A stretch of 50,557 bases of DNA from positions 1 to 50,557 of the forward strand of contig CAMIKG010000033.1 of the NCBI GenBank assembly GCA_946221915.1, read 5' to 3'. The notes under the pieces were generated by a model, which saw nothing but the letters and a program-made list of their open reading frames with translations, was not told the DNA's origin and ran no database searches. The stretch comes from an uncultured Erwinia sp. GTDB lineage: Bacteria > Pseudomonadota > Gammaproteobacteria > Enterobacterales > Enterobacteriaceae. Below, in pieces: positions 22,700-31,112 of this stretch (position 1 is the stretch's first letter; each line of letters opens with the position of its first letter). The position numbers and the translations under genes are program-made.

Positions 22700-23797
22700 A
22701 TGGTGAGTGTGGTCTGGCCTGAGGCTGAGGGTCGCACCACTGAAGGCGTCGCCGCATCGGGCGGCGCTGTTCATGTGGCGATTCACGGTCTGTACAAACG
22801 TTATTCCGGGCAGCAGGTCGATGCGCTGAGCAATATCGACCTGCGCATTCGCCGCGGTGAGATTTTTGGCATTATCGGCCGCAGCGGCGCGGGCAAGTCG
22901 TCGCTGATCCGCTGCCTGAACCGGCTGGAAAACCCCAGCGCCGGTAAGGTGGTGGTGGATGGCGTCGATATTGGCGACTTATCCGAGCGTGAGCTGGTGA
23001 ACTGGCGGCGCAGCACCGGCATGATTTTTCAGCATTTCAATTTACTCTCCGCCAAAACCGTGCGGCAGAATATCGACCTGCCCCTGCGCGTCGCGGGCGT
23101 TGCTCAGGCCGAACGGCAGCGCAAAGTCGATGAATTGCTGGCGCTGGTTGGCCTGGAAGAACGCCAGCATGCGTATCCTGCCCAGCTCTCCGGCGGCCAG
23201 AAGCAGCGGGTGGGCATTGCGCGCGCGCTGGTGCACGATCCGCAGCTGCTGCTGTGCGATGAAGCCACCTCGGCGCTGGACCCGGAAACCACCCGTTCCA
23301 TTCTCGCTCTGCTGCGCGATATCAACCGTCAGAAGAAAATCACCATTGTGCTGATCACCCATGAGATGGATGTGATTCACGATCTCTGTCATCAGGTGGC
23401 GGTACTGGAGCGCGGGGAAGTGATTGAGCAGGGGCCGGTGTGGCAGGTGTATGGCGACCCGCAGCAGGAGACCACGCGTATCCTGCTCAATCCGCTGCGC
23501 GACACGCTGCCGGAAGCATTTGCCGCACAGCTGACCGCATCGCCGCAGTCAGCGCAGTCGCGTGCCTTGCTGAGCCTGCGTTATACCGGGCAGGGCGTGC
23601 CGCCGCAGCTCAGCGCACTGAGCGCCTCGCTGGGCAGCGACATCACGCTGGTGCAGAGCAATCTCGAATGGGTGCAGGGACGGCAGATTGGTCAGATCCT
23701 GCTGCTGGCTGCGCCACAGGCACAACCGTTTAACCTGCCGCAGGGCATCTCACTGGCTGACCGCACTGGAGTACTGGGTTATGTCACTACAACCTGA
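22700..23797 (+). CDS. MetN-type ABC transporter ATP-binding protein with NIL domain
   Basis: A 365-residue ATPase: Walker A GRSGAGKSS, Q-loop FQHFNLLSAKTV, signature LSGGQKQRVGIARAL, Walker B LLLCDEATSALDP, and switch LITHEMDV. Residues about 275-365 form a NIL-type regulatory domain (LRYTGQGVPPQLSAL ... GVLGYV), which in E. coli MetN binds methionine and shuts down transport. About 25 extra residues precede the usual MetN start (VHVAIHGLYKRY). It starts two bases after the binding-protein stop, and its end overlaps the permease gene by 17 bases. It powers the neighbouring MetI-like permease. Confidence 0.9.
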   Translation: MVSVVWPEAEGRTTEGVAASGGAVHVAIHGLYKRYSGQQVDALSNIDLRIRRGEIFGIIGRSGAGKSSLIRCLNRLENPSAGKVVVDGVDIGDLSERELVNWRRSTGMIFQHFNLLSAKTVRQNIDLPLRVAGVAQAERQRKVDELLALVGLEERQHAYPAQLSGGQKQRVGIARALVHDPQLLLCDEATSALDPETTRSILALLRDINRQKKITIVLITHEMDVIHDLCHQVAVLERGEVIEQGPVWQVYGDPQQETTRILLNPLRDTLPEAFAAQLTASPQSAQSRALLSLRYTGQGVPPQLSALSASLGSDITLVQSNLEWVQGRQIGQILLLAAPQAQPFNLPQGISLADRTGVLGYVTTT

Positions 23798-24431
23798 ACG
23801 TTTATGGACCGGCTTTCTCGACACCTTGCTGATGGTCGGCACATCGTCGCTGGCGGCGCTGTTGCTGGGTTTGCCGCTGGCGGTGATTCTGGTGATTACT
23901 GACCGCGACAATCTGTTTGCCCGTCCGCTGCTGAACCGCCTGCTGGGCTGGCTGGTTAACCTGTTTCGCTCGATCCCGTTTCTGATCCTGATGGTGGCGC
24001 TGATCCCGTTTACCCGGCTGATTGTCGGCACCACCTATGGCGTCTGGGCGGCGACGGTGCCGTTAACGCTGGCCGCCACGCCGTTTTTTGCCCGTATTGC
24101 CGAAGTGAGCCTGCGTGAAGTGGATCGCGGTCTGGTGGAAGCGGCGCAGGCGATGGGCTTTCATCGCTGGCATATTATCTGGCATGTGTTACTGCCCGAG
24201 GCGCGACCCGGCATCGTCAGCGGTTTTACCATCACGCTGGTGACCATGATCAATGCCTCGGCGATGGCGGGGGCGATTGGCGCCGGAGGACTGGGCGATC
24301 TGGCTTATCGCTATGGTTATCAGCGCTTTGACAGCCAGGTAATGATTACCGTGATTGTGGTGCTGGTGGCGCTGGTCACGTTGCTGCAGTTCTTTGGTGA
24401 CCGTTTGTCACGTCGTCTCAATCATCGTTGA
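23781..24431 (+). CDS. MetI-type ABC transporter permease
   Basis: A 216-residue inner-membrane permease with five predicted helices. It has the MetI-type N-terminus (WTGFLDTLLMVGTSSLAALL), NLFRSIPFLILMVALIPFTR, and the coupling EAA region (EVDRGLVEAAQAMGFHRWHIIWHVLLPEA, split around GFH). The frame is open upstream to 23688, but ATG 23781, inside the end of the ATPase gene, begins the conserved fold. Last gene of the sigma-54-controlled operon. It should form the import channel with the MetN-like ATPase. Confidence 0.9.
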   Translation: MSLQPERLWTGFLDTLLMVGTSSLAALLLGLPLAVILVITDRDNLFARPLLNRLLGWLVNLFRSIPFLILMVALIPFTRLIVGTTYGVWAATVPLTLAATPFFARIAEVSLREVDRGLVEAAQAMGFHRWHIIWHVLLPEARPGIVSGFTITLVTMINASAMAGAIGAGGLGDLAYRYGYQRFDSQVMITVIVVLVALVTLLQFFGDRLSRRLNHR

Positions 24432-24478
24432 GGGTGGATTGATAACGGATGTCGCAAGCTGATTAAGTTATGAAAAGC

Positions 24479-24618
24479 CTGACAATACTAAGACGATATT
24501 AATATTTAGCCCGCGAATCTTTATATGTGATTCTGCTTATCAGCATACCTTGCCCCGACTAATCCCGCAGGCCATCAGCGCCTGCGGCCGCGTTCTGTTG
24601 CATGGCTGGTGGACCAGC
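24479..24618 (+). promoter_or_regulatory. Leader/promoter region of the second organosulfur operon, with two inverted repeats
   Basis: The 202-base gap holds a CTGACA -35-like element at 24479 with AT-rich sequence 15-18 bases downstream (AATATT), a perfect 8-base hairpin CCGCAGGC/GCCTGCGG with a seven-base loop (24565-24587), and a short palindrome GCTGGT-GG-ACCAGC (24605-24618) ending a few bases before the AAGGAG ribosome site. No U-tract follows the first hairpin. No GG-N10-GC sigma-54 element was found here. Confidence 0.4.
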
Positions 24619-24633
24619 TATTAAGGAGATCTG

Positions 24634-25980
24634 ATGAGCAAACATAATATTAAACTCGGACTGATGTTACACGGCGCAGGCGGCCATATGAATTCATGGC
24701 GTCATCCGAAAGCACCGGCGGACGCCAGCGTCAATTTCCGCTATTTCACGCAGTTAGCGCAGCGCGCGGAAGCGGCGAATTTTGATTTCCTGTTTGTCGC
24801 TGATGGTCTGCATATCAACGAAAAATCCCTGCCGCATTTCCTCAATCGCTTTGAACCGGTGGCGCTGCTTTCGGCGCTGGCCTCCGTCACGGAGAAAATT
24901 GGTCTGGCGGGGACGATATCGACGTCGTACAGCGATCCGTTTACCGTCGCCCGCCAGCTGGCGTCGCTGGACAATATCAGCAACGGCCGCGCAGGCTGGA
25001 ATGTGGTGACCTCGCCGCTGGAAGGCTCGTCGCGTAACTTTGGCAAAGCGCATCCTGAGCATTCGCTGCGCTATCAGATCGCTGAAGAGTATATCAGCGT
25101 GGTGCAGGGACTGTGGGACTCATGGGAGGATGACGCCTTTATTCGCGATCGCGAAAGCGGCGTGTTCTTCGATGCGAAAAAGCTGCATAAGCTGAACCAC
25201 AAAGGCCAGTTCTTTGAAGTGGAAGGCCCGCTGAACATCCAGCGTTCACCGCAGGGACAGCCGGTGATCTTCCAGGCTGGCGCATCGGATACCGGTATTG
25301 CGCTGGCGGGACGTTCGGCAGACGCCGTGTTTACCAATGCACGCACGCTGGAGGAGGCGAAAACCTACTCAGCTAAACTGCAGGCGGAAGTGGCGCGCAG
25401 TGGCCGTGAGCATAACGTCGGCGTGTTCCCGGGTATTACGCCTATTGTCGGCAAAACTGAGGAGGAGGCGGAAGCCAAATATCAGTATCTGCTGTCGCTG
25501 CTGTCAGTGGATGACGCGCTGGCGTATCTGGGACGTTTCTTCGACCACCACGACTTCAGCCAGTATCCGCTCGATGGTCCATTCCCTGAACTGGGCAATC
25601 TGGGGCAAAACACCTTCCGTTCCACCACCGATGCCATTAAGCGGCTGGCGAAAGAGAAGAACCAGACGCTGCGCCAGGTGGCGTTTGAAGCCACGCTGCC
25701 GCGCGGTGAATTCTTTGGTACGCCAGAGCAGGTGGCGGACACCTTTATCCGCTGGGTGGAAGAAGGTGGCGCGACGGGCTTTATTATCAGTGGTCCGGTG
25801 CTGGTGGAAGCGCTGGACGATATCACGCAGCATGTTTTACCGATCCTTGCTGAACGCGGTTACTGGCAGCCTTCTGACGCCAGCACGCTGCGTGAGCGTC
25901 TGAATCTTCCTTTTAAAACCAGCCGCTATGTGGCGCAGAGTCAGAAAACACAGCGCAGCGAAGCGCTGACCGCCAAATAA
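24634..25980 (+). CDS. LLM-class FMN-dependent monooxygenase (NtaA/SnaA/DszA family)
   Basis: A 448-residue long-form TIM-barrel monooxygenase: IKLGLMLHGAGGHMNSWRHP at the N-terminus, FDFLFVADGLHINE, TEKIGLAGTISTSYSDPFTV, RQLASLDNISNGRAGWNVVTS, RYQIAEEYISVV, LWDSWEDDAFIRDRESG, HKGQFFEVEGPLNIQRSPQG and VIFQAGASDTG. It is a diverged relative of the 20500 gene product (same family, different N-terminal substrate face). First gene of a five-gene operon with a Dpp/Opp-type transporter, so it probably oxidises the compound that transporter imports. AAGGAG ribosome site. Substrate unknown. Confidence 0.88.
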   Translation: MSKHNIKLGLMLHGAGGHMNSWRHPKAPADASVNFRYFTQLAQRAEAANFDFLFVADGLHINEKSLPHFLNRFEPVALLSALASVTEKIGLAGTISTSYSDPFTVARQLASLDNISNGRAGWNVVTSPLEGSSRNFGKAHPEHSLRYQIAEEYISVVQGLWDSWEDDAFIRDRESGVFFDAKKLHKLNHKGQFFEVEGPLNIQRSPQGQPVIFQAGASDTGIALAGRSADAVFTNARTLEEAKTYSAKLQAEVARSGREHNVGVFPGITPIVGKTEEEAEAKYQYLLSLLSVDDALAYLGRFFDHHDFSQYPLDGPFPELGNLGQNTFRSTTDAIKRLAKEKNQTLRQVAFEATLPRGEFFGTPEQVADTFIRWVEEGGATGFIISGPVLVEALDDITQHVLPILAERGYWQPSDASTLRERLNLPFKTSRYVAQSQKTQRSEALTAK

Positions 25981-25993
25981 AACAGGAATCATC

Positions 25994-27619
25994 ATGCTGC
26001 AACAGATTTCCGTTAACCGCACGGCGCTCTGGCGCCGTTCGTTGCTGACCTTATTACTGACCGGAACACTGGCAGGCTGTGACCAGGGCACAGAGAGCCA
26101 GGCGCAGGCCGCGAATACTCCACAGACGCCGCAGAAAGGCGGCAACCTGTTAATCGCCATCGATACCGATCCCAACTGCATCGACCCGCAGCAGGCGGGG
26201 AATAACAACTCGCTGAATATCGGTCGCCAGCTCACCGACTCACTGACCGATCAGGACCCGGAGAGCGGCAGGATTGTGCCGTGGCTGGCGGAAAGCTGGC
26301 AGATAGAGGATAACAACCAGCGTTTCACTTTCCATTTACGTGACGGCGTCACGTTTAGCGATGGTTCGCCGTTTACCGCGCAGTCGGTAAAAGACAACTT
26401 TGCAGCAATTGTTAAGCTGGGCGCCAAAGCCTCGCTGGCCTCAACCTATCTGAAAGGGCTGCAGTCGGTGGAGACGCCGGATGCCCATACCGTGGTGATC
26501 AGCTTTAACCAGCCTAACGCCCAGTTCCTGCAGGCGACTTCGACCATGAGTCTTGGCTTTTTCGCCGCCGATACGGTGAATGCCAGCGCAGAAGCGCGTT
26601 GCCAGGGCAAGCTGACCGGCAGCGGCCCGTTTGTGCTGAAACAGTTTATCCATAATCAGAAAGTGGAGCTGACGCGGCGCAGCGGTTATCAGTGGCCTTC
26701 CTCGCTGGCCAGTCATCAGGGCGAAAGTTATCTCGATGGCGTCGAGTATCGCGTCATCCCGGAAAGCGGTGTGCGCTTCGGCAGCATTATTTCGGGTCAG
26801 CTGGACGTTAACGTGGGCGTGACGCCGCAGGACGAACAGCTGTTGCTGGATAAAAACATCACGCTCAATGCGCGACCCAATCCGGGTTTGGTGTACAGCC
26901 TGTTTCCGAATCGCGCGGGCGCGCTAATGGCGGATGACGTGGTGCGTAAGGCGCTGAACCTGGCGATTGATCGTCCGGCGCTGAAACCGGTGTTATCACG
27001 CTATCAGCATGAGGCGACCTCGGTGCTGGCGAAAACCACGCCGCTGTATCAGGACCTCAGCCCGCAGCTGAAATATGACCCGCAGACAGCAGAGAATTTG
27101 CTGGATGAGCACGGCTGGCGCAAGGGCGCCGACGGTATTCGCAGTAAAAACGGCGAACGGCTCAGTTTCCGTATCAGCTACTGGCAGAACGCCCCGTTCC
27201 TTGAAGTGGTGCAGCAGCAGCTGAAACAGGTGGGTATCGATCTGCAGCTGGAAAAAGCCCCCATCAGCCAGGTCGTGGCGCGTCAGGCAAGCGGCAAAAT
27301 CGACGTCGATTTCTATAACCTGACACGCTCCGACCCGGACGTGCTGCGCACCGTGTTTGATGCGAACGGCCGCAACGTGAATAAACGTCAGCCTGGCGAA
27401 GTGGACAAGCTGCTGGTGCAGTCCAGCGAAACCCTCGACAGCAAGCAACGCCAGCAGTCTGTCACCCAGGCGGCGCAGCTATTGATCGAAGAGGGCAACG
27501 CGATACCACTGGTTGAACTGGCGACGGTGATTGCCACCGGGCCACAGGTACACGGTTTCCATTTCGATGCCTCATCACGCTTCCAGCTCTATGACACCTG
27601 GCTGACGAAGAAGGAGTAA
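25994..27619 (+). CDS. Peptide/nickel-type ABC substrate-binding lipoprotein
   Basis: A 541-residue SBP family 5 (DppA/OppA-like) protein. The signal peptide ends in a lipobox LAGC, with the lipidated Cys at residue 29, followed by a Gln/Thr-rich linker. The mature part shows GGNLLIAIDTDPNCIDPQQ, WLAESWQIEDNNQRFTFHLR, GVTFSDGSPFTAQSVKDNF, GPFVLKQF and a C-terminal HGFHFDASSRFQLYDTW. It binds a small peptide-like or other solute for the downstream permeases. Its place after a flavin monooxygenase suggests a sulfur-containing ligand rather than ordinary dipeptides (inference). Thirteen bases separate it from the monooxygenase gene. Confidence 0.88.
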   Translation: MLQQISVNRTALWRRSLLTLLLTGTLAGCDQGTESQAQAANTPQTPQKGGNLLIAIDTDPNCIDPQQAGNNNSLNIGRQLTDSLTDQDPESGRIVPWLAESWQIEDNNQRFTFHLRDGVTFSDGSPFTAQSVKDNFAAIVKLGAKASLASTYLKGLQSVETPDAHTVVISFNQPNAQFLQATSTMSLGFFAADTVNASAEARCQGKLTGSGPFVLKQFIHNQKVELTRRSGYQWPSSLASHQGESYLDGVEYRVIPESGVRFGSIISGQLDVNVGVTPQDEQLLLDKNITLNARPNPGLVYSLFPNRAGALMADDVVRKALNLAIDRPALKPVLSRYQHEATSVLAKTTPLYQDLSPQLKYDPQTAENLLDEHGWRKGADGIRSKNGERLSFRISYWQNAPFLEVVQQQLKQVGIDLQLEKAPISQVVARQASGKIDVDFYNLTRSDPDVLRTVFDANGRNVNKRQPGEVDKLLVQSSETLDSKQRQQSVTQAAQLLIEEGNAIPLVELATVIATGPQVHGFHFDASSRFQLYDTWLTKKE

Positions 27620-27625
27620 ATCACG

Positions 27626-28609
27626 ATGGCGGATGCAGCAGTTGTCACAGGCCGGCGCGCAGCACAGCGTTTCTCTCCGCTGCTGCGCCGGGCATTGCAG
27701 GGTGTGCTGGTGCTGTGGGCGGCCTGGAGCCTGACGTTTCTGATTCTGTATATCTTACCGTCCGATCCGGTGACCATTATGCTCAATCAGGGCGAGCAGA
27801 GCACGGTTGACCCGGCGCAGGTGGCGGCGTTAAAAGCGCAGTATCACCTCGATTTGCCGCTGTACCAGCAATATGCGCTGGCGCTATGGGATGTGCTGCA
27901 TCTCAACCTGGGGCGTTCGATTGTCAGCGGTGACAATGTCACGTATTTGCTGGCGCAGGCGCTGCCCGCCACCTTGCTGCTGGCGCTGTGCGCGCTGATC
28001 GCCGCGCTGGCGATTGGCGGCGGACTGGCGGCGGGGATCAGCGTATTGCCGCCGGGACGGGTGAAATCGGCGCTGCTGGCGCTGCCTTCGCTGGGTGCGG
28101 CATTACCGATGTTCTGGCTCGGTCTGCTGCTGCTTCAGCTGTTTTCCTTTAATCACGCCTGGTTTCCGGCGATGGGCAACCACGGCTGGAAATCGCTGGT
28201 ACTGCCGACGCTGGCGCTGGCGATCCCGACGGCCGCCACCATTGCGCAGGTGATGAACCGCTCGCTGTCGGAAGTGTGGCGGCGACCGTTTATCGATGCG
28301 CTGCGGCTGAAAGGCGCGGGTACCGCGTATCTGCTGTGGCGTCATGTCTTGCCGAATGCGGCGATTCCGCTGCTGACCCTGACCGGCATGATCTTTGGTC
28401 ATCTGCTGGCGGGCTCGGTGATTACCGAAACCATTTTTTCCCGTGAAGGGGTTGGCCGCCTGGCTGAAGGCGCGGTCTCGGCGCAGGATATTCCGGTGGT
28501 ACAGGGCGTGGTGCTGACCGCCGCCGCCATCTTCGTGGTGATCAACTTTATTACCGATGCCCTGTATCCGTTACTCGATCCGCGCATCAGTACGGGGGGG
28601 AAATCATGA
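27626..28609 (+). CDS. Dpp/Opp-type ABC permease, subunit 1 (DppB-like)
   Basis: A 327-residue inner-membrane permease with six predicted helices. DppB-family marks: VLWAAWSLTFLILYILPSDP near the N-terminus, LGRSIVSGDNVTYLLAQALP, the EAA-like coupling region (RPFIDALRLKGAGTAYLLWRHVLPNA, in two adjoining parts), and TETIFSREGVGRLAEGAVSAQD. It pairs with the DppC-like subunit encoded next, whose start overlaps this stop by four bases (ATGA). Confidence 0.9.
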   Translation: MADAAVVTGRRAAQRFSPLLRRALQGVLVLWAAWSLTFLILYILPSDPVTIMLNQGEQSTVDPAQVAALKAQYHLDLPLYQQYALALWDVLHLNLGRSIVSGDNVTYLLAQALPATLLLALCALIAALAIGGGLAAGISVLPPGRVKSALLALPSLGAALPMFWLGLLLLQLFSFNHAWFPAMGNHGWKSLVLPTLALAIPTAATIAQVMNRSLSEVWRRPFIDALRLKGAGTAYLLWRHVLPNAAIPLLTLTGMIFGHLLAGSVITETIFSREGVGRLAEGAVSAQDIPVVQGVVLTAAAIFVVINFITDALYPLLDPRISTGGKS

Positions 28610-29439
28610 GCCTGGTGTTACTGGATAAAGCCCCGCGCCGCACATTTCCCGTCACCTTGTGGCTCAGCGCCGCGCTGCTGTTGCTGGTGATCCTGTGGGC
28701 GCTGTTTCCCGCCTGGTTCAGCCATTATGACCCGCTGATCGGCGATGCGCGCCATGCGCTGCAGCCGCCGTCCGCCAGCTACTGGTTCGGTACCGATCAT
28801 CTGGGACGCGATATTTACAGCCGTACGGTATTCGGCACGGCGCTGACGTTACAGGCGACGCTGTTTTCCGTTGCTCTCGCCTTGCTGGCCGGCACGCTGT
28901 CTGGGGTGCTGGCGGGTTATATCGGCGGACGCGTCGACAGCCTTTTTATGCGCGTGATCGATATTCTGATGGCAGTGCCCAATCTGCTGCTGGCAATGGC
29001 GATTATCACCGTGCTGGGCTTTGGCACACTGCATATCGCGGTGGCGGTCGGGCTGTCATCGGTCGCCACCTTTGCCCGCCTGTCGCGCGGCGAAGTGCTG
29101 CGCAGCCGCACCCATTTGTTTGTCGAAGCGGCGCGCGCCAGCGGCGTCGGTCATCTGAGCATTATTCGCCGCCATATTCTGCCACATGCGCTGGCACCGG
29201 TGTTGTCGCTGGCGGCGCTGGAGATGGGCTTCGCTTTGCTGTCGGTGTCGGCGCTGAGTTTTCTCGGTTTTGGCGCACCGCCGCCGCAGCCGGAGTGGGG
29301 ATTGCTGATCGCCGAAGGGCGTAACTATATTGCCGCAGCCTGGTGGTACACCACGCTGCCGGGGCTGATTATCGTGCTGTCGGTGCTGGCGACCAACCGC
29401 ATCGCCGGATTTATTCAGGATGCAGCGGAGGAGCGATGA
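28606..29439 (+). CDS. Dpp/Opp-type ABC permease, subunit 2 (DppC-like)
   Basis: A 277-residue permease with about six helices. It has the DppC signature HALQPPSASYWFGTDHLGRD, then DIYSRTVFGT, an EAA coupling region (FVEAARASGVGHLSIIRRHI), and the late ALSFLGFGAPPPQPEWG motif typical of this subunit. It forms the transmembrane heterodimer with the preceding gene product. Both its start and its stop overlap neighbouring genes by four bases, so the three genes are translationally coupled. Confidence 0.9.
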   Translation: MSLVLLDKAPRRTFPVTLWLSAALLLLVILWALFPAWFSHYDPLIGDARHALQPPSASYWFGTDHLGRDIYSRTVFGTALTLQATLFSVALALLAGTLSGVLAGYIGGRVDSLFMRVIDILMAVPNLLLAMAIITVLGFGTLHIAVAVGLSSVATFARLSRGEVLRSRTHLFVEAARASGVGHLSIIRRHILPHALAPVLSLAALEMGFALLSVSALSFLGFGAPPPQPEWGLLIAEGRNYIAAAWWYTTLPGLIIVLSVLATNRIAGFIQDAAEER

Positions 29440-31061
29440 GCGAACCATTATTAGCGGTTGAACAACTGACGATTGATTATCAGCGCCGTGAAGGCGGCGT
29501 GGTGCAGGCGGTGAAAGCGCTCAGTTTCACCATCAATCCCGGTGAAGTGGTGGCGATTGTTGGCGGCTCCGGATCGGGAAAATCCACCACTGCATCGGCG
29601 CTGGTTGGCCTGCTGAGCAAACAGGCCATCACCCGCGGCGGCGGCATTCGTTTTCGCGGGCAGTCGCTGGCAAACGCCAGTCAGCGCCAGTGGCGGCAAA
29701 TCCGCGGTCTGGAGATCGGTTTTGTGCCGCAGGACCCGGCGCAGGCGTTTAACCCGATTCAGACCATCGGCAAACAACTGCTGGAGGCGCTGACGCTGCA
29801 CGGCGTTACAAAACGCGCTGCGGCGGGGCGGCTGGAGGCGTTGCTGGCTGAGGTTGGCCTGCGCGACAGCGCGCGCATCCTCGCCAGTTATCCGCATCAG
29901 CTCTCCGGGGGCATGCGCCAGCGGGTGCTGCTGGCGATGGCGATGTGTCACCATCCCGGACTGATTATCGCCGACGAACCGACCAGCGCGCTGGACGTCA
30001 GTGTGCAAAAGCAGGTGCTGGATGCGCTGGCGAAAGTGGTCGACAGCAAGGGCATTGCGCTGCTGCTGATCACCCATGATTTGAATATGGCGCTGGAGCG
30101 CGCCGATCGTATTCTGGTGATGCATGATGGTCATCTGGTGGAGAGCGGCACGCCCGCCACGCTGCTGAATCGCACGCAGCACCCTTATACCCGGCAGCTG
30201 CTGGCGGCGTCACCGGCGTTTCTGGATGTGCCTTATCGTCAGTCGCGACCACACGCCGCACCGCTGATGCGTGCCGATACGCTGAGCAAAAGTTTTACTC
30301 TGCCGCGTGGTGCGTCGTTCCGCGCAGTGGATGAGGTGTCGTTCCCGGTATTTCGTGGCGGCACGACCAGCCTGGTCGGCGAGTCTGGCTCTGGCAAATC
30401 CACCACGGTGCGGATGCTGCTGGGGCTGGAACGGCCGGACAGCGGTGAGGTGCATTTTGATGGCGCGAGTTACCAGCATCCCGCCCATTTTCAGCAGGCA
30501 GCGTTTCGCCGCCGGGTACAGGTGGTTTATCAAAACCCCTATGCCTCGCTGAATCCCAAAATGACGCTGGAGGAGATTATCAGCGAGCCGCTGCGCGCAT
30601 TTCGTGTCGGTAACCGCGCCAGCCAGCGTCAGCGCGCCGCAGAATTATTACAGGCGGTCGAGTTGCCCGGATCACTGTTGCAGGCACGTCCTTCAGCGCT
30701 CTCAGGCGGTCAGCGTCAGCGGGTGGCGATTGCCCGCGCGCTGGCGATTGAACCGGAGCTGCTGATTCTCGATGAGCCGGTTTCCGCGCTGGATGTGGCG
30801 GTACAGGCGCAGATTCTGCAACTGCTGGAGCGTGTGCAGCGCGAGAATGGGCTGAGTTACCTGTTTATCTCTCACGATCTGGCGGTGGTGCGGCAAATTT
30901 CGGACTATGTGGTGATTATGCAGCAGGGTAAAGTGGTTGAGCAGGGTAATGTGGCGGCAATCTTCGATACACCTGCGGCGGCGTATACCCGGCAGTTGCT
31001 GGCGCATATCCCGGGTACCGTGCGGAGACACCAGTATGGTTTGGCTCGCCAGCGGGCATAG
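29436..31061 (+). CDS. Fused double ABC ATPase for the Dpp/Opp-type transporter
   Basis: A 541-residue protein that joins the DppD- and DppF-like ATPases in one chain. First half: Walker A GGSGSGKSTT, signature LSGGMRQRVLLAMA, Walker B LIIADEPTSALDV, switch LLITHDLNM. Second half (from about residue 275): Walker A GESGSGKSTT, signature LSGGQRQRVAIARAL, Walker B LLILDEPVSALDV, switch FISHDLAVV. The TRQLLAAS and TRQLLAHIPG tails after each half are the usual oligopeptide-ATPase ends. ATG 29436 overlaps the permease stop; the open frame before it belongs to the permease region. Last gene of the operon. Confidence 0.92.
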   Translation: MSEPLLAVEQLTIDYQRREGGVVQAVKALSFTINPGEVVAIVGGSGSGKSTTASALVGLLSKQAITRGGGIRFRGQSLANASQRQWRQIRGLEIGFVPQDPAQAFNPIQTIGKQLLEALTLHGVTKRAAAGRLEALLAEVGLRDSARILASYPHQLSGGMRQRVLLAMAMCHHPGLIIADEPTSALDVSVQKQVLDALAKVVDSKGIALLLITHDLNMALERADRILVMHDGHLVESGTPATLLNRTQHPYTRQLLAASPAFLDVPYRQSRPHAAPLMRADTLSKSFTLPRGASFRAVDEVSFPVFRGGTTSLVGESGSGKSTTVRMLLGLERPDSGEVHFDGASYQHPAHFQQAAFRRRVQVVYQNPYASLNPKMTLEEIISEPLRAFRVGNRASQRQRAAELLQAVELPGSLLQARPSALSGGQRQRVAIARALAIEPELLILDEPVSALDVAVQAQILQLLERVQRENGLSYLFISHDLAVVRQISDYVVIMQQGKVVEQGNVAAIFDTPAAAYTRQLLAHIPGTVRRHQYGLARQRA

Positions 31062-31073
31062 AACATCGATGCA

Positions 31074-31094
31074 GGGCGATACAAAATATCGCCC
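31074..31094. terminator. Hairpin between the transporter operon and the convergent lipoprotein gene
   Basis: Perfect 8-base stem GGGCGATA/TATCGCCC with a CAAAA loop, enclosed by a second pairing ATGCAGG (31069-31075) / CCTGCAT (31104-31110). It sits between convergent stops at 31061 and 31113. There is no strong U-tract, so termination strength is uncertain. Confidence 0.5.
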
Positions 31095-31112
31095 ATCGTA
31101 CGTCCTGCATGA

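Noticed and set aside
24565..24602. Possible sigma-54 promoter before the second monooxygenase operon (GG and TTGC elements)
   Set aside because: The GG to GC distance is 12, not the required 10 bases, so it does not meet the sigma-54 spacing rule.
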